Shown here piece by piece: positions 1-14,251 of a stretch of 64,000 nucleotides of DNA. The stretch's first letter is position 1; the number at the start of each line of letters is the position of its first letter. This DNA is from Paralichthys olivaceus (Eukaryota > Chordata > Actinopteri > Pleuronectiformes > Paralichthyidae), in assembly GCF_024713975.1 (NCBI RefSeq), contig NC_091096.1:20806458-20870457 (forward strand), read 5' to 3'. The notes below the pieces were generated by a model. That model saw only the letters and a list, made by a program, of their open reading frames with translations, did no database searches and had not been told where the DNA came from. The position numbers and the translations under genes were made by a program.

Positions 1-3000
1 CTAATGTAAAAAACATGGTGGCCTCCATAGAGAGGGTCCCCTCGATGTAAATATAAAGTATTTAAATATAAAGGGCCTTTTCTGGGGTAAAGAAAACTAC
101 GATTCATACAATTTAGATGAAACGAACTAGTGAAAATATCATGAGGATTATTCTACATGAAATTTCTGCCAAAAGTTCCATTTCACCTAAATCTTACACA
201 CTGGACCTTTAAAGGTTAGTGGTATGAAATGTGGTTAGAGTTGGGCATAAATTGGTCATGGTAAAGGTGAGGGATAAGGTTTTGGTTAGGCTATGCAGAA
301 TGAAGTCAATGCAAAGTCTTAATCGGGATAGCTGCATATACCTGTTTGTGTGTGTCTCGTGCATTGTAGACAGACAGTAGGTCAAAGTGGAATGCAGTTA
401 GTTGGCTGATGGTTGACAGCACAATGCCGCCGTGTAAAAGTAGTAGAGAGTCTGTGACTAATGTTGATGGCATGGCCTGCTAGACTCACCTCCACCCATC
501 CCACGTCATGTTCCAGGGAAGTGGCGGCCGAGCAGCTTCTCAGGCCTGTATTTCAGGATTGGATTAGATAAATGGTTAATGAGTACTTGCCCTTACTGCT
601 CATTTATTAGACACCTGTCAGCATGGCTCAGGGAAACCTGTGAAGTGAAATGGCTCGTAATGATCATGTGTCCTGCAGCAGCGCAGACACGTAATATTTG
701 TGTGACTGTGATCCTCTGTGCCATTTGGAAACACCTGTCATTTCCAGCTCGTAACCTTGTAGTTCAGGTCTGCTTTTACTTTTTGACATTGGTAAGCCAA
801 AGTTTGTCTGCGTATTTGCAACTAGACACACTCAAATATTAGATGCCTTCAAACACATCCAGTCTGTGTTTATCAGCTGTGCAGGGTTGGGCTCAGTCGG
901 CTCTTTGTCATTGAGACGGTAATTGCAGTTCCCGGTTGAAGGCCTCCACACTGAACCCAGGAGTACAGTATATTGTGTCCTATAATTGCACAGTGCCATG
1001 ACACAGGGCTCGGATTAATTCACCATGAGTTCAAAGGTCACTACTGCCATCTAGTGGTTGTGTTTCAGTCTGTCGATGCCGCTCTTTGGTGTGAGGGGAA
1101 GTACTTTTCTTTTTGTTTTTGTCAGTGTTTGTGCTTTTTGTTTGAAAAGTGGTGATTTGATAAAGTGCAGAGCAATTCTTTTTTTTAATTAGACCATTGA
1201 AAATACCAAACACAGAGCTTAAACTAACAGGAATTTTATTTATTAACATATACTGTATTGTCACTATATCGTGAAGCTAAGATTACATCCTTATGATCCA
1301 ATAACTAAAGCTTTTCAATTCATCATTATATATAACAGTGGAAACAAACAAATGATTTGGAAGAAGAAGAATATTTTAAAATTAAAAAAAATCCCAGCAT
1401 TTTTTATATTTTGGACCAGGTGAAAGAATATCCCTGAGACTCATGTGATAGTACCAGATAATACAGATTGAACAACAGAAACACATTTTTAATACCTTAT
1501 TTCCATAAGTGTGGGCAGATATTAGATCTGATTTATTTCCCCACGTTGTATTGAGTGGTTGGTGCATCCTCAGACTCACACAGATGAGGTAATAGTTGTG
1601 TGGTGACATCACTGGTGGAAGTCAGAGGGTCTGAGGCTGGAGAGTGGGGCAGAGCAGAGATGGGCACTGGGCTGAGAGCTATGTTGTACATGTGGTCATG
1701 CTGCTTGACTCCACACTGCCTCTGGGTAAGTGACAGAACTACTCTCCTATTATCTTAGAAGATAATACATCTTATTTAACACACTGAATGTATGTATGGA
1801 TCGTTACCAGTATTCTGTATTTACTATAGCTACATCCTGTTTCATGTGTGGATGCTGGTCGGTTTGTAGCAGGGCTCCACACAGACTGATGAGGCCACTG
1901 GTGAGTCACTTCCAGTAGATGATGCTCAGGAGGAGGAGTGTTAGGAAAATAAGGGAGCAGTGATATTTTCCTTCTTCATGTCTAGTTTTATTCATTTTAC
2001 AATATTTATAAAATTACCACTCAAGAAAACGTAACCATTTTGCCATCTCTCATCTATGACAAAATTTAGGTTTACATGTTGGTAGGAAATAATGTTCAAA
2101 TAACTGATTTAAAAAATGCTTGTTTTGAGTAGAGCTGCTACTAACGTATATTTTCATGATCAAGTAGTCTGTCATTTTGTTTTTGGATTAGTCCAGTAAA
2201 TATTCATCTGAACAAAGGACTTACCTTCTATAAATGTACTCATCATAAAGCTATAATAATCAATACATATTATAAAGACTAACATATGAATTACATTTCT
2301 TTGGATTGCCAGATTAGATAATTAATTGCTTCAGCTGCAATTTTGAGGATTTTGTTCTCATGATAATTAAGTTGAGAAGAGGGAATATTGATAAAGCAAA
2401 TATAGTTTTGGTACCATATGTTTCAGGAAAATAATAATATTCCTGTATGTCTTTACCACCAAGCAAGACATACAAAATGTAAACTGTATGCAAACGTAAA
2501 ATATGCAAACGTAAAATATGTAGGAAGTGAGTAAAGCTTTTGAGCTGAGGCTAACTTAGCTTGTCCTTGAAGGTCAGATTACTCAGGAAGAGACGACGGT
2601 TGTCAACCTGAGGAGAATGTGAGATAAGTCTGTTGTGTGTTGTTGGAAACGAACAACCTCACCACGGATTCACATTGAACACTTCACAGAAAAGATAATC
2701 AGATTACCTGCAGGGGGCATATGTGGACAGGGATCCAGCTTTTATGAGCCCCTCTGTCCCAGTTTGCTCTGAGGTCAACTCTCTGAAGTGTGTCTGGAGT
2801 CGCCCACTGTGGCTTTATTTAGGCCACCAGCTCACTGGCACCTTACAACTCAGACGTGTTTAAGTTGGTAGCATGTGTTGCTGTTTGCACAAGTCTGACT
2901 GATTTGAATAAACGTTGACTGCAGGCTGTTGTGATTCTTGCTTTCGGCTGTACTGTGTTAACAAACTGGTTCACATTAGACTCTCTTTAGAGTCACACCT

Positions 3001-4543
3001 GTCTTTTCACTCTTGTCTCTCATGCACGTCTAATCAATCTATTTATAGTTTTTCTCATTCCTATCTTATTATATCATCCTCACTTTCTTTAGCGTTGTCA
3101 CTGTCTGTTTTGGATGAAGTGACGTCTCTCCCTCCTCATTTGTCCACACTGCGTCTCTGCTCCGGCTGTGACACTTCTCTGTCTTGCCCTGCAACTGATT
3201 CAGGCTGGAGCGACAGAGCACCGCAGAACATATATCAACCCTCCCCTCTCTCCCTCCCGCTCTGAATCAGGGACCTCCCTTTCTTTCGCTCTCACTCTCC
3301 CTGACTCTGTTCCACACTCCCTCTCTCCACCCAGTTTCTCCTTGACTGTGAGTCCTAGCGCTGTAGTACAGTGAGCAGCGCTGCTGACGCATTTTCTCCT
3401 ACCTGCCTGTACCTGCAGCAGAAGAAGGGGAGAGTAACATTTTTTCTCCTTCCGTCTTTTTTTTCTCCTGTGGATTTGACTTGTCCACCACAGGACTCTC
3501 TCCTGTTTGCTCTGTTTTGCGTTGCATTGGTTTCTCCCTGGTTTTCCTTATGGAATACGAATGACTACAGCAGCTTTCCTTGTGCCACCAGCTGTCTTGC
3601 ACCATTTCTCCTCTCAGCTTTGAGCCAGAAGGTAACGTAGTACCACGCAGTATGGGGATGTGGCCTCGTTGGATAGATGGATTTCTCAACTTTTAACCTG
3701 GGCCCTTTTTTTTGGAAGAGACACATCAACCTCATACCTGGAAGTACTGCCAGGCTGATTGAGGCTGGGATCAGGACAGAGAAACTCACACCTGGAGGAT
3801 TTGCCTTGGGGGGGGGGTCACATAGTGTTGTTGAAAATCCAGTTCTAATAATTGTAGCCCAGTCAGGCCATATGATGGTATCACATAACTGAATGTTTTG
3901 TCAAACTAAAAGCGCAGGTTGCGGATTCGATTGATATTGCTCGTACTTTTGCTTTCGGTCTGAGAAACATTGCCGAGAAACATGTTGGTAGACAGCGCAG
4001 CAGTTTTCCAGCCTCTCTCACAGAGTAGTACCCTGCATATCTAATAGAAAGTGCTGGCCTTACGTAACCTTTACATGGGTGTTTTGCCAGGCGTATCATA
4101 GCTATCATTAGTGTGTGCATTGAAATCGACATTAGAAAGCTCCACAATTAACTTAGGGCCGACATCCTGGAACCTTGACAGTGATGAGTTGAAACAGAGT
4201 CCTGATGGCTCCAGTGGGACTGCACTGCAGAAAGACCATTTAGTGAAACCGAAGAGCAGCTCAGTCCTGTAACGGTCAGTGACTGACTGGTGTTGTCTGT
4301 GCTGCAGACGCCACCAACATCAAAATCAGCTGAGCTGTGTTGTTTTTCTCTGTGTCACCTTCCTCGTTGCTGCAGTATTGACCCAGCAACACACATCAGT
4401 GAATACCTAGGGCACTGTCCCCGGACCACCACCTCTCAGCAGAACTAGACTCTAATGCTTTCCTGCTGCTGTGATAACAGGAGTCACAGCTCAGTTCACA
4501 GACTCTATTCTAGCACTCCAGGTCTTGCCAGTAGTGGCTGGTG
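1..4543. other. Region upstream of the first recognised coding exon; no gene identified
   Basis: I find no convincing protein-coding exon here. It may be intron of a longer kiaa1671 transcript or its promoter-side flank, because mammalian KIAA1671 encodes a much larger protein whose 5' exons would lie to the left. The stretch from about 2,990 to 3,620 is pyrimidine-rich and gives chance open frames with no recognisable domain. A CTCF-like motif lies at 1044-1057. A 5' untranslated exon may end just before the ATG at 4544, but its left edge cannot be fixed from the sequence. Confidence 0.5.
1044..1057 (-). promoter_or_regulatory. CTCF-like motif
   Basis: The minus strand reads CCACTAGATGGCAG, which fits the core of the vertebrate CTCF consensus (CCASYAGRKGGCRS). 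It is one motif match in gene-free sequence; binding is inference. Confidence 0.35.
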
Positions 4544-7540
4544 ATGGAGTATCTGGGAGACAAGCTGTCGGTGGCTCAGTCTCAGGTGTCAGGATGGGTG
4601 GGAAATGTCCGTCGCTCCCTGCACGGGGCACTCGGCTTTTTATCCAACCCGGCGGAGAGGGGAGGCAGGGGAGAGGACGGTACTGGGGACTTCAAGAGAA
4701 CCAACTCCCTGCGTTCCCTGGCCTCCCGCAGCAGGGAGTCCATCCGCAGGTTCTCACTGCGCAGCCAGCAACGTCTGTCCCTACGCAGGCGCACCGCACC
4801 CAACACGCCCACTGCTGTAAGACAACACACATTTAAAGTACAGGGAAGCACTGGTATTAGCTTCCACTGTTGATACCAGATTAAAAGAATGATCATACAT
4901 ATTCACCAGCCACCTTTAAGGTTCATTACTGATCAATAGAGCTGGTCATTCTTGTTACTCCTGTACGTGCTCAGCTGTAGTATTTTCACATTTTCTGAAA
5001 TGTCCAACCACTGTTTTGATGTCACCATGTTAACAGCTGCTCCCTCATCAGCTATTTGGTCTCTGGCCAAACATGTCAAGAATTTATCCATCTGCCTCGT
5101 TTTGCACAGCTCCTGCTGCTTCTCGAAATTCTCTGTCTATACTTTCACCACCACAGTCTTATATTGTCATTGGCACAACGTAAACCATTCTTTGTTTGTC
5201 TCTATTGGTTTAGCAAAGCCGTTGTTATTCTGGTTCTTCAGGTCACCTACTTATTGTGTTATTAGTGATAATACTAATCACTAGGACTAGAGCTGGATTA
5301 TATATCATAATTTACATATCATTTATGAGCAGAGAGTGACCAACACATGATAAAAAGCAAAATATGTTTTAAATTGGTTATAAATATATTATGTATATTT
5401 AGTATTGAGATGTTTTTTGGACTTTTATTTTATTGCTATTGATTCTGCAGCCATAAAATGGACTAGTTGAAACAAGAACAAAAACTAATCTCTTGATGAG
5501 ATGAATGCACATTGGGATTTCTTGGCCTCCACCCTGACGTCTACACTGCTCTGTTCTCTATGTGAAGGACAGATGTAGAAATCCATGTAAGGATACATTG
5601 CAGCAGTTGCTCCTATCTTTAGGTTACGCCTGTTTGCCGAAGTGCTGTACAACACCTCATGAGTCATAACACCTAAAGATAAGCTTTTTCTTTCTTCACG
5701 TACATGTGGCTGTCAGGTGTGTTGACGTGACTTAGTTTGTCTTAGATATCACCAGTCGTGATTGTGGTCTGACGGAGCAGCTTAATTGTCTCCCCACTGG
5801 GTCGATGGTAAACGCACAGGTAGCCAGTAAAGGGGTGAGAGGATGTGAACAACGGGGCTACGCTTTTCCTTTGGAGCCCAAAAACATCAGAACAGGTTTA
5901 AAAAGTGACAAATGAAAACTGCACCATCTGCCACATTAAGTTATGCTGGTTTAGTTTTTTCACAACTTTCTCTCCCTTGGATCTGATGCACTCTTTGGTA
6001 TAGAGTTGCTCCAGCTGCCATTAGAGCAGCAAATGGAAATGTGTAGGTGTGTATGACAGCTGAAAGTGTTCAGCCAATAGAGCTTTGACACTAACTGTCA
6101 GTATCCAGTTAACCAGAGGACTTTACAGTTCTTAATATCCCCATGCGTTTTGATTTTAGAAACTTAGTATTACTGAATCCCAGTTTGAGTAGTTGAACTC
6201 TGCCTCCATGATCCCCCACGACTGTGCCACTACGTACAGTTTGATATTGACATCTGATAGCTCGCAGTTCTTCATAATCTCAGATGACTTTGTGAGTTGA
6301 CAGGTTTCCAAATCTCTATACCATTTAAGTACTGACATTTGTGTCATATCAGATGTTGTATAAATATAAACTGCCAACTGCTGTTGTTGTTGACCAGAAT
6401 TCGACTTCAGACATCCCCCACCCTGTGTCATGAATGGTGGACACCTGCAGGCAGGAAACTCATGGGAACCACTAGTTTAACTTATTTAGGACATATTGAA
6501 AATCATAATATGATACATCATATTTAATAAAAGTTAAGTCAACTCCCATCAGTGGACATACATTTGCAGCCAAAATGACAAACAACAGGAGTCAAAGGGA
6601 CATAAAGAAATATCTCCAGAGGTGGACTTAAAGTGAATGACATGTTAATATATGGCATTTTGAAGTTTTAAAGAGCATTATCAAGCCAAACCAATCAGAA
6701 TGAATTGTTTTGTTTTTTGGGACCAGTACCACACGATGGTAGGACATAACAGTTTTTTTTTCGAGAAGTTAATGATTATTACAAAATATGCAAATGACTG
6801 AATATGCTATTAAAACCTTAATTATAACCATGTACAGACTGTAGTGTAGCTGTTTTATCTTCGTATCAGTTTTGGGGTCAGCTATTAGCCCTGTATGTGT
6901 GTACTGCACAACAGCACTTTGAACAGATTGGAGACACGTCGATGTGTCAAACATTTGATCTCAAACACTCGTCATATTGGCAAGATCCAGGAAAACAAAC
7001 CTCAGACTGAAAATAACGAGAATAATCCTTTAAGTCAGGTCCAGTGCTCTCGGGGCTAAATTCCTAAGCCAAGTCAGGTTTTTACATTCTTCCCCGCCGT
7101 TCTTACCAGATGCTTTGTACAAAACTGAGATATTGGCTGTATGTAACTTATGTAATGAAAGAATAACACAGCACTGTTCGTTTTGCCCTGCACACCGTGT
7201 CTTAATGTAAGCTGCCTCTGTGGCTAGAATGTCCATTTGTTGACATGAGATTAGTGCTCGTGGGAGCAGTTGTTTTGAATATCTGTAGGATATTGATATT
7301 GATTACTGCTGTGTGCACAAGTACATGCAGAGTATATTTTCCCACTCCACCCTCAGTCACATTGACCATTGACTAGAGCAGATGAGCAGAGGAGAGGGAG
7401 TGGTGATGCACTGTAGGTCTGATGTTGCTACTAAATGTGTGTATTTTTAATGACTGTTAATAGTCTAACAGTGTTTGAGATGGTCACATCCCATTTATAA
7501 CTACAATGCCACTGTGTAGAACATACTTTCACCAAGGCCC

Positions 7541-7585
<45 letters not shown>

Positions 7586-10500
7586 CAGTTCCCTAAATAT
7601 GCTTGATTTCTTATTTTAGCATTGATTTCTTTATTCGCACACTTTACAAAACACAATGGGTGACTCCTCAAGAAATAGATAGTTCATCAAAATATACTGT
7701 ATATTAACATTTTGAAAGATCTTTTTTTGATGCTATATAATAAGCCGAAAAACAAAATTGGGGTATTACATTTCGGATGCTGTAGTGGCTGTGTTTGAAC
7801 AGCAAAGTGGGTTTTTTTTCTTTTCTAAAACAAACAATAATAATAATAATAAATGAAAGAGGGAGTGCCTTTTTTTTCTCAAGATTCATGCATTATTATT
7901 TGGGAAATCTGGTGAAAAGGTAAAAAAAAAGAAGCAGCCGAGAAGTGATTTCTGATGCTGTAGCGTTAGCCAAAGCTAGCTAAAATATCAGCAATTTGGC
8001 AATATATCACACTAGAAAATCCCATGAGTACAACGTCAGCGTTTACTGTACAACAAAGAGTTTCAACACTAGCAATAGCCCATACAACAATAATAACAAT
8101 CAAAACTTTCATACAGGGTTAGTGGCAAACAGTTGTTAAAATACATCATATAAGTTCTTATATTTTTAAATGCACTGGTATTGGTACTTAATATCAGCCG
8201 ATATTCAGAGTCCAGTCTGTATCGGGAAGGGAAGAAAGCTATCAGAACATCTCTAATGTAAACATCTCAGCAGATTTTTATGATTGAAACATGTCCATGT
8301 TGACTGGAAAGACCACAGCACTGATTGAGATCAGATGCACACACATTCCTCACCGGTGGCGTAAACTGGTTTGTAAGCTTGTGTCTTGGATGATGTGTTC
8401 ATGTAAACACACTTATTATATCTACAGTGGCTGTTTACTCTGTGATGCAAAACCAGATCCCTTCCCTTCTCTCAGCACAGCAATGTAATTACTCACTTTC
8501 CTTTCAACTCTTGGGTTTTAGGAGCGATCCACAAACCACTGGTTTTCTGTCCCATGTGATTGTGTTGTGGGTTGTGTGTGGTGCTCAGTGATTAGTGCAT
8601 TATCAGGTAGAAGTTTACCAAGGCCTCGATCCAGCCCCTTCCTTCTCTTGTTGTCAGTTTAACCCCATTTGGTGATCAACCTTTTCTCTCCTTCAACCTT
8701 CCATTCATCCGCTCTTTGTTATGTTGTTTCCTCTGGCGCACCCTTCCTGTCAGTGGGAAGCTGAATATTCTTAATGTTATTAAGGAAAAGACATAAATCA
8801 TTGCTCCTGGACCTGCTGGCTCAGTAAGCTTTCGTCATCAACCATAGTCTCTGTGTTTGTGGATGATATAGCCCACACCTGCAACTGAGAAAAGTGAACA
8901 AAGTGCTTCAAAGTATTTAGTTTTAAACCTGTCTGACCAAGAGAGAAAGGGAAAATGTTCACGTTCTGTTAAAAGCATCTTTTTATACTGACTGATAAAT
9001 GGAAGAGCCTTTTAAAGATCCACTAAAAGGCTCATTCTGCTTTGAGCAGCCTGCCATATGTGTTAGCAGTGACTATAAGCAGTGCAGTGGCGCTGCTCTT
9101 CAACATGTTCCAGCAAAGGCAATGTTCCTTTCCTGTGCTGATCAGGTGAGGGCGTGTTCTGGGAGTGTTGAGGTTGCGTAACACACCCGCCACATAGGAT
9201 AGGAATTTTTACAAGCAGAATTTAAAATGTTTGCAGTGATGGCAGTGTACAGTCACATGTAAGAAGAGAGATAGATGGCATGAGACCAGGGTCTGCAGCA
9301 GAGTCTGGACCAAAGATTGTGCTCCATACTGGACCTTTAAATCACCTGAAAAGACTCTTCTGTTCTTAATGTGCTGCTAAAAAATAGGTCAATCAATGGG
9401 ACGTTAAAATATAGAAAGGCCTGCTGTAGTAAAGACAGTAGCTGTGTGAAGAAAAGAGAAAGATGAGAATAGATAAAACTGCAAAATTGCTTGTGTCTGA
9501 GAATTTCTACAACGTCCTGAAACTGACAATGTGTGTAGCAATGAGAAAGTTGGCAGGGTGACTTCCACATATTCCTGGTTATTGTATCTCATCTCTCTGT
9601 GTGTCATCCCTCTCTTTAACTATTTTTAGATTTACATTTTGACAAATGTGGGCGGCAGCTGGTCTTTAAAAAGTCTTCAATTCAATTTTACAAATAAAAG
9701 GTCTTTTAAACGGATACCAAGAAAATGTCTCTACTCAGCCAGACCAAAGTAGTTTCAGTAAGTTAGGAATTGGTAGTTGTGGTAAGCGTTGCGTTGTCAG
9801 TCCGTCTCTGGTTAAGGTTATGCATTTAACTTATGCCTTTCTGGCCAGCCTATAGCTCATTTATGAACATGGGTAAATGTGACTTTAACGATAAGTGGCT
9901 TGAGAATGACGAGTGCTCATGGTGGTTGAAGCCAGTGGCTGGAAGTGCTCGTGAAGCAAACTGCACTGCATGTAGAAAGTCTTTCTAGCTTGGAACGATG
10001 GGGATCAAGTCGGTGGAGTCCCACAGACGTAAATGTTTATTAGTAAAAAAAGTATGTTTACATCACAAGTTTGGTTCCCAGTGGTTTAAAAAAGGTCTTG
10101 AATTTGACTTGTCTAAAGCTTTGAGACTCCCTGTAACTGTGACTGGTCATTTTAATGGCTACATGTATTGATCTACCGTTGTTGATACAGAAGTAACTTC
10201 GTTACTTTGTAATATGTTTTGTAGCTTGTTGTCAGAGGGAGGCCTTACATCTCTTTGAGTTAGCTGCCTTGTTTAATTGATCCATCATTGATTAATTGAT
10301 CAATAGACAAGTGGTTACTCTTTATACATGTTCACCCTCCAGTTTGTTTTAAACTCAGGGTTATTGTCCATTGTTGTCAGTGACTTAGAAGTGTGTGTAT
10401 TTCAAGCTAAGTGCTCTGACCCTGTGATGTCAGTGTGAAAAGTGTGAGTGCTGTAAATCCTTGAGAAGAGGATGAACTTGAGCACAAGAGGTTTCTCTCA

Positions 10501-13500
10501 GATGCAGGGAGCAGTGCTGAATGCCATTCTCACTGTTCTCTGTTTTCTGTCTTCCTGTCAGGAAAGGCTGAGCTGATGAATGACACTGCACTGCTGTTCT
10601 TTACTTCCCCTTCACTCTCAACAGATATATCACGCTCCTTCAGTTAAAATGTCTCACCATCACACTCCACCTCAAAGTTGTTTCTGTCTCATTGTTTCTC
10701 CTGACATCTTTTTTTAACAGGAAGCATGGTTTTCACATACACAAAGAAATCAAGGATAGCATTCATGGAACTTTAAGAATGAGAGTTGTGATATTCAGCC
10801 ACTGCTCATATAAACATTGGTGGCGGACTGCGATCATAGCCGAGGAACCTGGGCAATTACAGAGCCAGGTGTATCACATTTCTGTGTCCAGCCCTCAGGC
10901 AACGACTGAGGACTGAGGGGTTTTTCTATTGTGTTTTTCCTATATAGGCCAGGGTTATCGGTTCATGCGCAGGCGTGCCTCTGTGAGCTCTGTGTGGTTA
11001 GGAGACAGTATGTCCTCTGTACCCGGCTCATTAAAAGAGGCATGGTTCAGTAGACAGCAAACACACGCTCGATCACCCACGCACCCATCATCCGTCTTTG
11101 TCCCCGCTCTGGTCCAGTGTCCATTAACTCATCCCTTCACCTTCCATTATGCGTCTTACCACTGCTGGTTGCTAAAGCTCAAGAGGATGCAACAACTCAG
11201 ATAACCAGCTACTGTCCTTTTATTATTCATGATAATGTTTTATTGATCAATTAAAAATAATTTTGACTAATGGAGATCCAAATTTAGACTTAGACCAAAC
11301 TTAATTTTGGGGTCAGAATGCCACCTACAGATTAGTTTCAGGTGAGATTTGCTTTTGGTATCTCTTAGAGTGGATCTGTTACTGTGTATTCCTCCCCATT
11401 CATTAATAATCTCCCCCATCTCTCCTCCCCCTCCCTGCCACCTCCAGGTGCAGCAGAAGCAAAGTGTCAGCGGCGAAGAGGAGGGGAACGACCAGGAAAC
11501 TCCGGTGCATGAGACTGACAGTCAGTATGGGACCTGGGACACAGGACTTCGCACTGATGACAGGTAAACATATTTTTATATGCGTTTGCCGTGTTTGATC
11601 CCAAACCAATCCGAGCTGTCCAACGCATTGCAAAAAGACATCACACAAAAAAACACAACTACCTCACCAGTTTATCCAGTTGCATATGTTAAAACAGGAC
11701 AAGAGACATTTATTTACATTTATTTATGCTCTTAGTAGCGGAGGATGTGCAGCTGCAAAATAACTGGCGAGAGATTGTATTGACTAAAAGTCTGTTTAAT
11801 AAGTTATGTGTTTAGGGTTCAAGGTCCTTAGCAACAGCAATTATTAGGTCTTGTTTACAATTTGTTCCTGGATCAGGCCCTTTAAGCGCATGGATTCTTC
11901 CCAGGCCTCCACCAGGGCAGTTTGGTAGTGTTTTGTAATCTGTAATACTGCTCGAAAAATAAACAGACAGGTGAAAACATAACCTCCATGCTGGAGATGA
12001 TTCATCTCCCGTACAACAAGCCAGATAACGGTGGTACCTCACACCACACAAACCACAATTGTAGCACAATGAACTGTTTTTTCTTGACTTCAGTCTCTTT
12101 GGGAAATAATGTAGTTTATTATAAAGTTCAAATGACTCCAGCACAGCCCTGTGCTCTTGTGTCTTACATTGCAATCTATCACTGACCCCCTGTGGTCAGA
12201 AAATAACATTACAACATCAATGTTGTCAGCCATCAGTTAAAAGAAAAGATAGTAAAGCATATTTGTTGTAGAGGTTGTGTTTTAATTTCTGCCATCTGTC
12301 TGCCTGTCTGTAAGAAAAGGGGTGGGGTAGGAAGAACACATGAAATTTGGGATTGGATCTTGGATTTTTTTTGTCACTTTCTTAAATGACGAGATTGGGC
12401 GTTAGCCTTGGGCGGACGTATGTAATCTCCAAGGGCACTTTTAGTTTTATATGAATCACTGTTTTTTCCTGTCATGGTGACAGAGGAGGCTCACAGTCTG
12501 TTTTAGTTATGTCATCTAGATTATAGCTTCTGCAGTGCTGACACAAAAGAAAAGCTATGACTCAAACTTTTCGATTGTAACTGCACACAGTTGTTTTCAG
12601 ATGTGTTTCCTTTTTAATCCGTTTCAGCCTCACTCCTGCCACTCCCAGCTCAGAGAGCAACCTCAGCCCATCACCGAGGAAGCCCACTCCCCCACACATG
12701 CTGGGTGATTCTGCCTCACCGTTTGAAATTGATACTCTGGATGGCTTCCTTGCCCAATCGTCATCTGACAACCAGCCACTCTCTTTCCCTGATGTAAGTG
12801 TCACCTGAGTTAACACAGCTCAGCTTTCACCACATGAGCCTCTGATGCTGGTTTTGTCCTAATTGGTTAGATTTTCATTTAAGTCTTTTCATTTTTTAAC
12901 TTGTGTACTTGTGTTGTATTTATGTTTTCATCTCAACTCATCGTATTTTGTTTCTGTGTCTTGCTGTTCAGGCTCCAACCACTCTGTTAGACACCAGCGT
13001 CCTCCGCTCCAGAGCCCAGCTGGGGAAGAAACGAGCACCACGGACACGGCCCAGCAGGGCCGCCCGTCAGACTCCTGCACAGGCAGAGAGAGAAACCGCA
13101 GAGGACTGGCTTTACAGAGACTCCACAGGTTTATACTTTACATGGAGCTGTAATCTTTGTGTTGATATCCTCTGTACACCAAACAAAAGCAGCTTAAATC
13201 TTGAAAAGATCAGATAAACTCCTACTACAATATTCACTAAACTGACCTTTTACGTCATGTAAGTGACAACTGCACGCTGATGTGTAAGAAAAATTTGCGT
13301 TTGCTCTACGACAGAGGCAAGAGTTCAGAGTAAGGAGGATGACTCAAACTCTGAGGAGCAGACCAGAGGAGTTGACCTCCACCCTGCTGCAGCCTCTCAG
13401 CCCCAAAGGGTCGCCCTGTTCCCTGGGATGGACCCCTCAGCTTTAAAGGTGAGCATTAACCTCTGATTAAGAAAAGCGGAGAAGGAAAAATCTTCTACTG

Positions 13501-14251
13501 AGAGCTTTCTGAATATATGAAATATGTGTGAACTAGTGGAATCTGATTTTATTCATCACTGCCTCCTGTACAGCTGTACTTAAGCGTACCCTTTGCAGAC
13601 TCTTCTCATGTATTTGGTTCTTGTTCATAGTTCAAACTTTTTTCCCATCTCTGTTCTCAGGCCCAGCTGAAGAAGAGGAGTGAGTCTGACATTCAAACTG
13701 AAGCACCTGCTCCCTCTCCCTCCCAGCTGTCTCGCTCCCCTAAGTCTCCCTTCCTTCCACGGGCAGCGCGTGTACTGCCCCCACCTGGTGGGAAAGAAAA
13801 TGGGTAAGAGACTCCATTTGAAGGAAAAATACTTTACCAGGGGACAAGGATTTCTTCTTTGCACTTAAAGCATTTTCAGATATGAACCGAGAAAATGTCT
13901 TTTTCCGGAGTTTGCCTTTCACATATGAAAACATAGGAGAATGTCCGGGTCAGATGCTTTCACAACAACAGGAAAATTCCACAACGAGGGGTGGAGCCTG
14001 GTTAGAGCATGCAGGAAGCAGGACATGATTTAAACATTTCACTGTGTAATGCTCAGTGTTTGTGCGCATCACCAAAAGCTCCCGAATACTCGACTTTCCA
14101 AGTTGACAGGTTCATGGCTCTTCTTTTTCAACCTGAGATGTTTGTGTTAGTAACGCTGTCTTTGTGCTATCTTTATAGTGAGGACTCCCCCCAGTGGTTG
14201 AAAGAGCTGAAGTCCAAGAAGCGCTTGAGTCAATATGAAAATGAGAGCTAA
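4544..14251 (+). CDS. kiaa1671: KIAA1671-like protein, short form with tankyrase-binding-type C-terminal domain
   Basis: Seven coding exons join in phase: 4544-4816, 11448-11563, 12628-12793, 12972-13128, 13315-13448, 13661-13803 and 14179-14251 (stop TAA), giving 353 residues. The last 260 or so residues resemble the C-terminal domain shared by TNKS1BP1 and KIAA1671: a 'LLDTSVLRSRAQLGKKR' block, a 'WLYRDST' block, 'LFPGMDPSALKAQLKKRS', and the terminal 'QWLKELKSKKRLSQYE'. I choose KIAA1671 over TNKS1BP1 because crybb3 and crybb2 follow immediately, as in mammals. The first exon encodes a basic, serine-rich stretch (residues 52-83, repeated Arg-x-x-Ser) typical of kinase or 14-3-3 sites; its ATG has G at -3 and +4. 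Mammalian KIAA1671 is far longer, so this is either a short isoform or the tail of a bigger gene whose large exons lie left of the window. Molecular function of KIAA1671 is poorly known. Confidence 0.82.
4817..11447. other. First intron of the kiaa1671 short form (6.6 kb)
   Basis: It starts with GTAAGA and ends with CTCCAG after a pyrimidine tract. Contents include a CA microsatellite at 7542-7582 and a short fragment near 8169-8226 resembling a dispersed 'atcggtatcgg'-type fish repeat. I see no additional coding exon; the small open frames have no recognisable domain or codon signature. Confidence 0.6.
7542..7582. repeat. (AC)n microsatellite
   Basis: An uninterrupted run of about 20 AC units lies in the first kiaa1671 intron. 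Confidence 0.95.
12183..12199 (-). promoter_or_regulatory. CTCF-like motif in a kiaa1671 intron
   Basis: The minus strand reads GACCACAGGGGGTCA, similar to the CTCF core but weaker at the 3' side. It is a single motif match. Confidence 0.25.

Noticed and set aside
2915-3640. Possible coding exon(s) in the pyrimidine-rich block
   Set aside because: Overlapping open frames in all phases reflect base composition; no domain and no consistent splice context.
11812-12174. 120-residue minus-strand open frame in a kiaa1671 intron
   Set aside because: No recognisable similarity or supporting signals.
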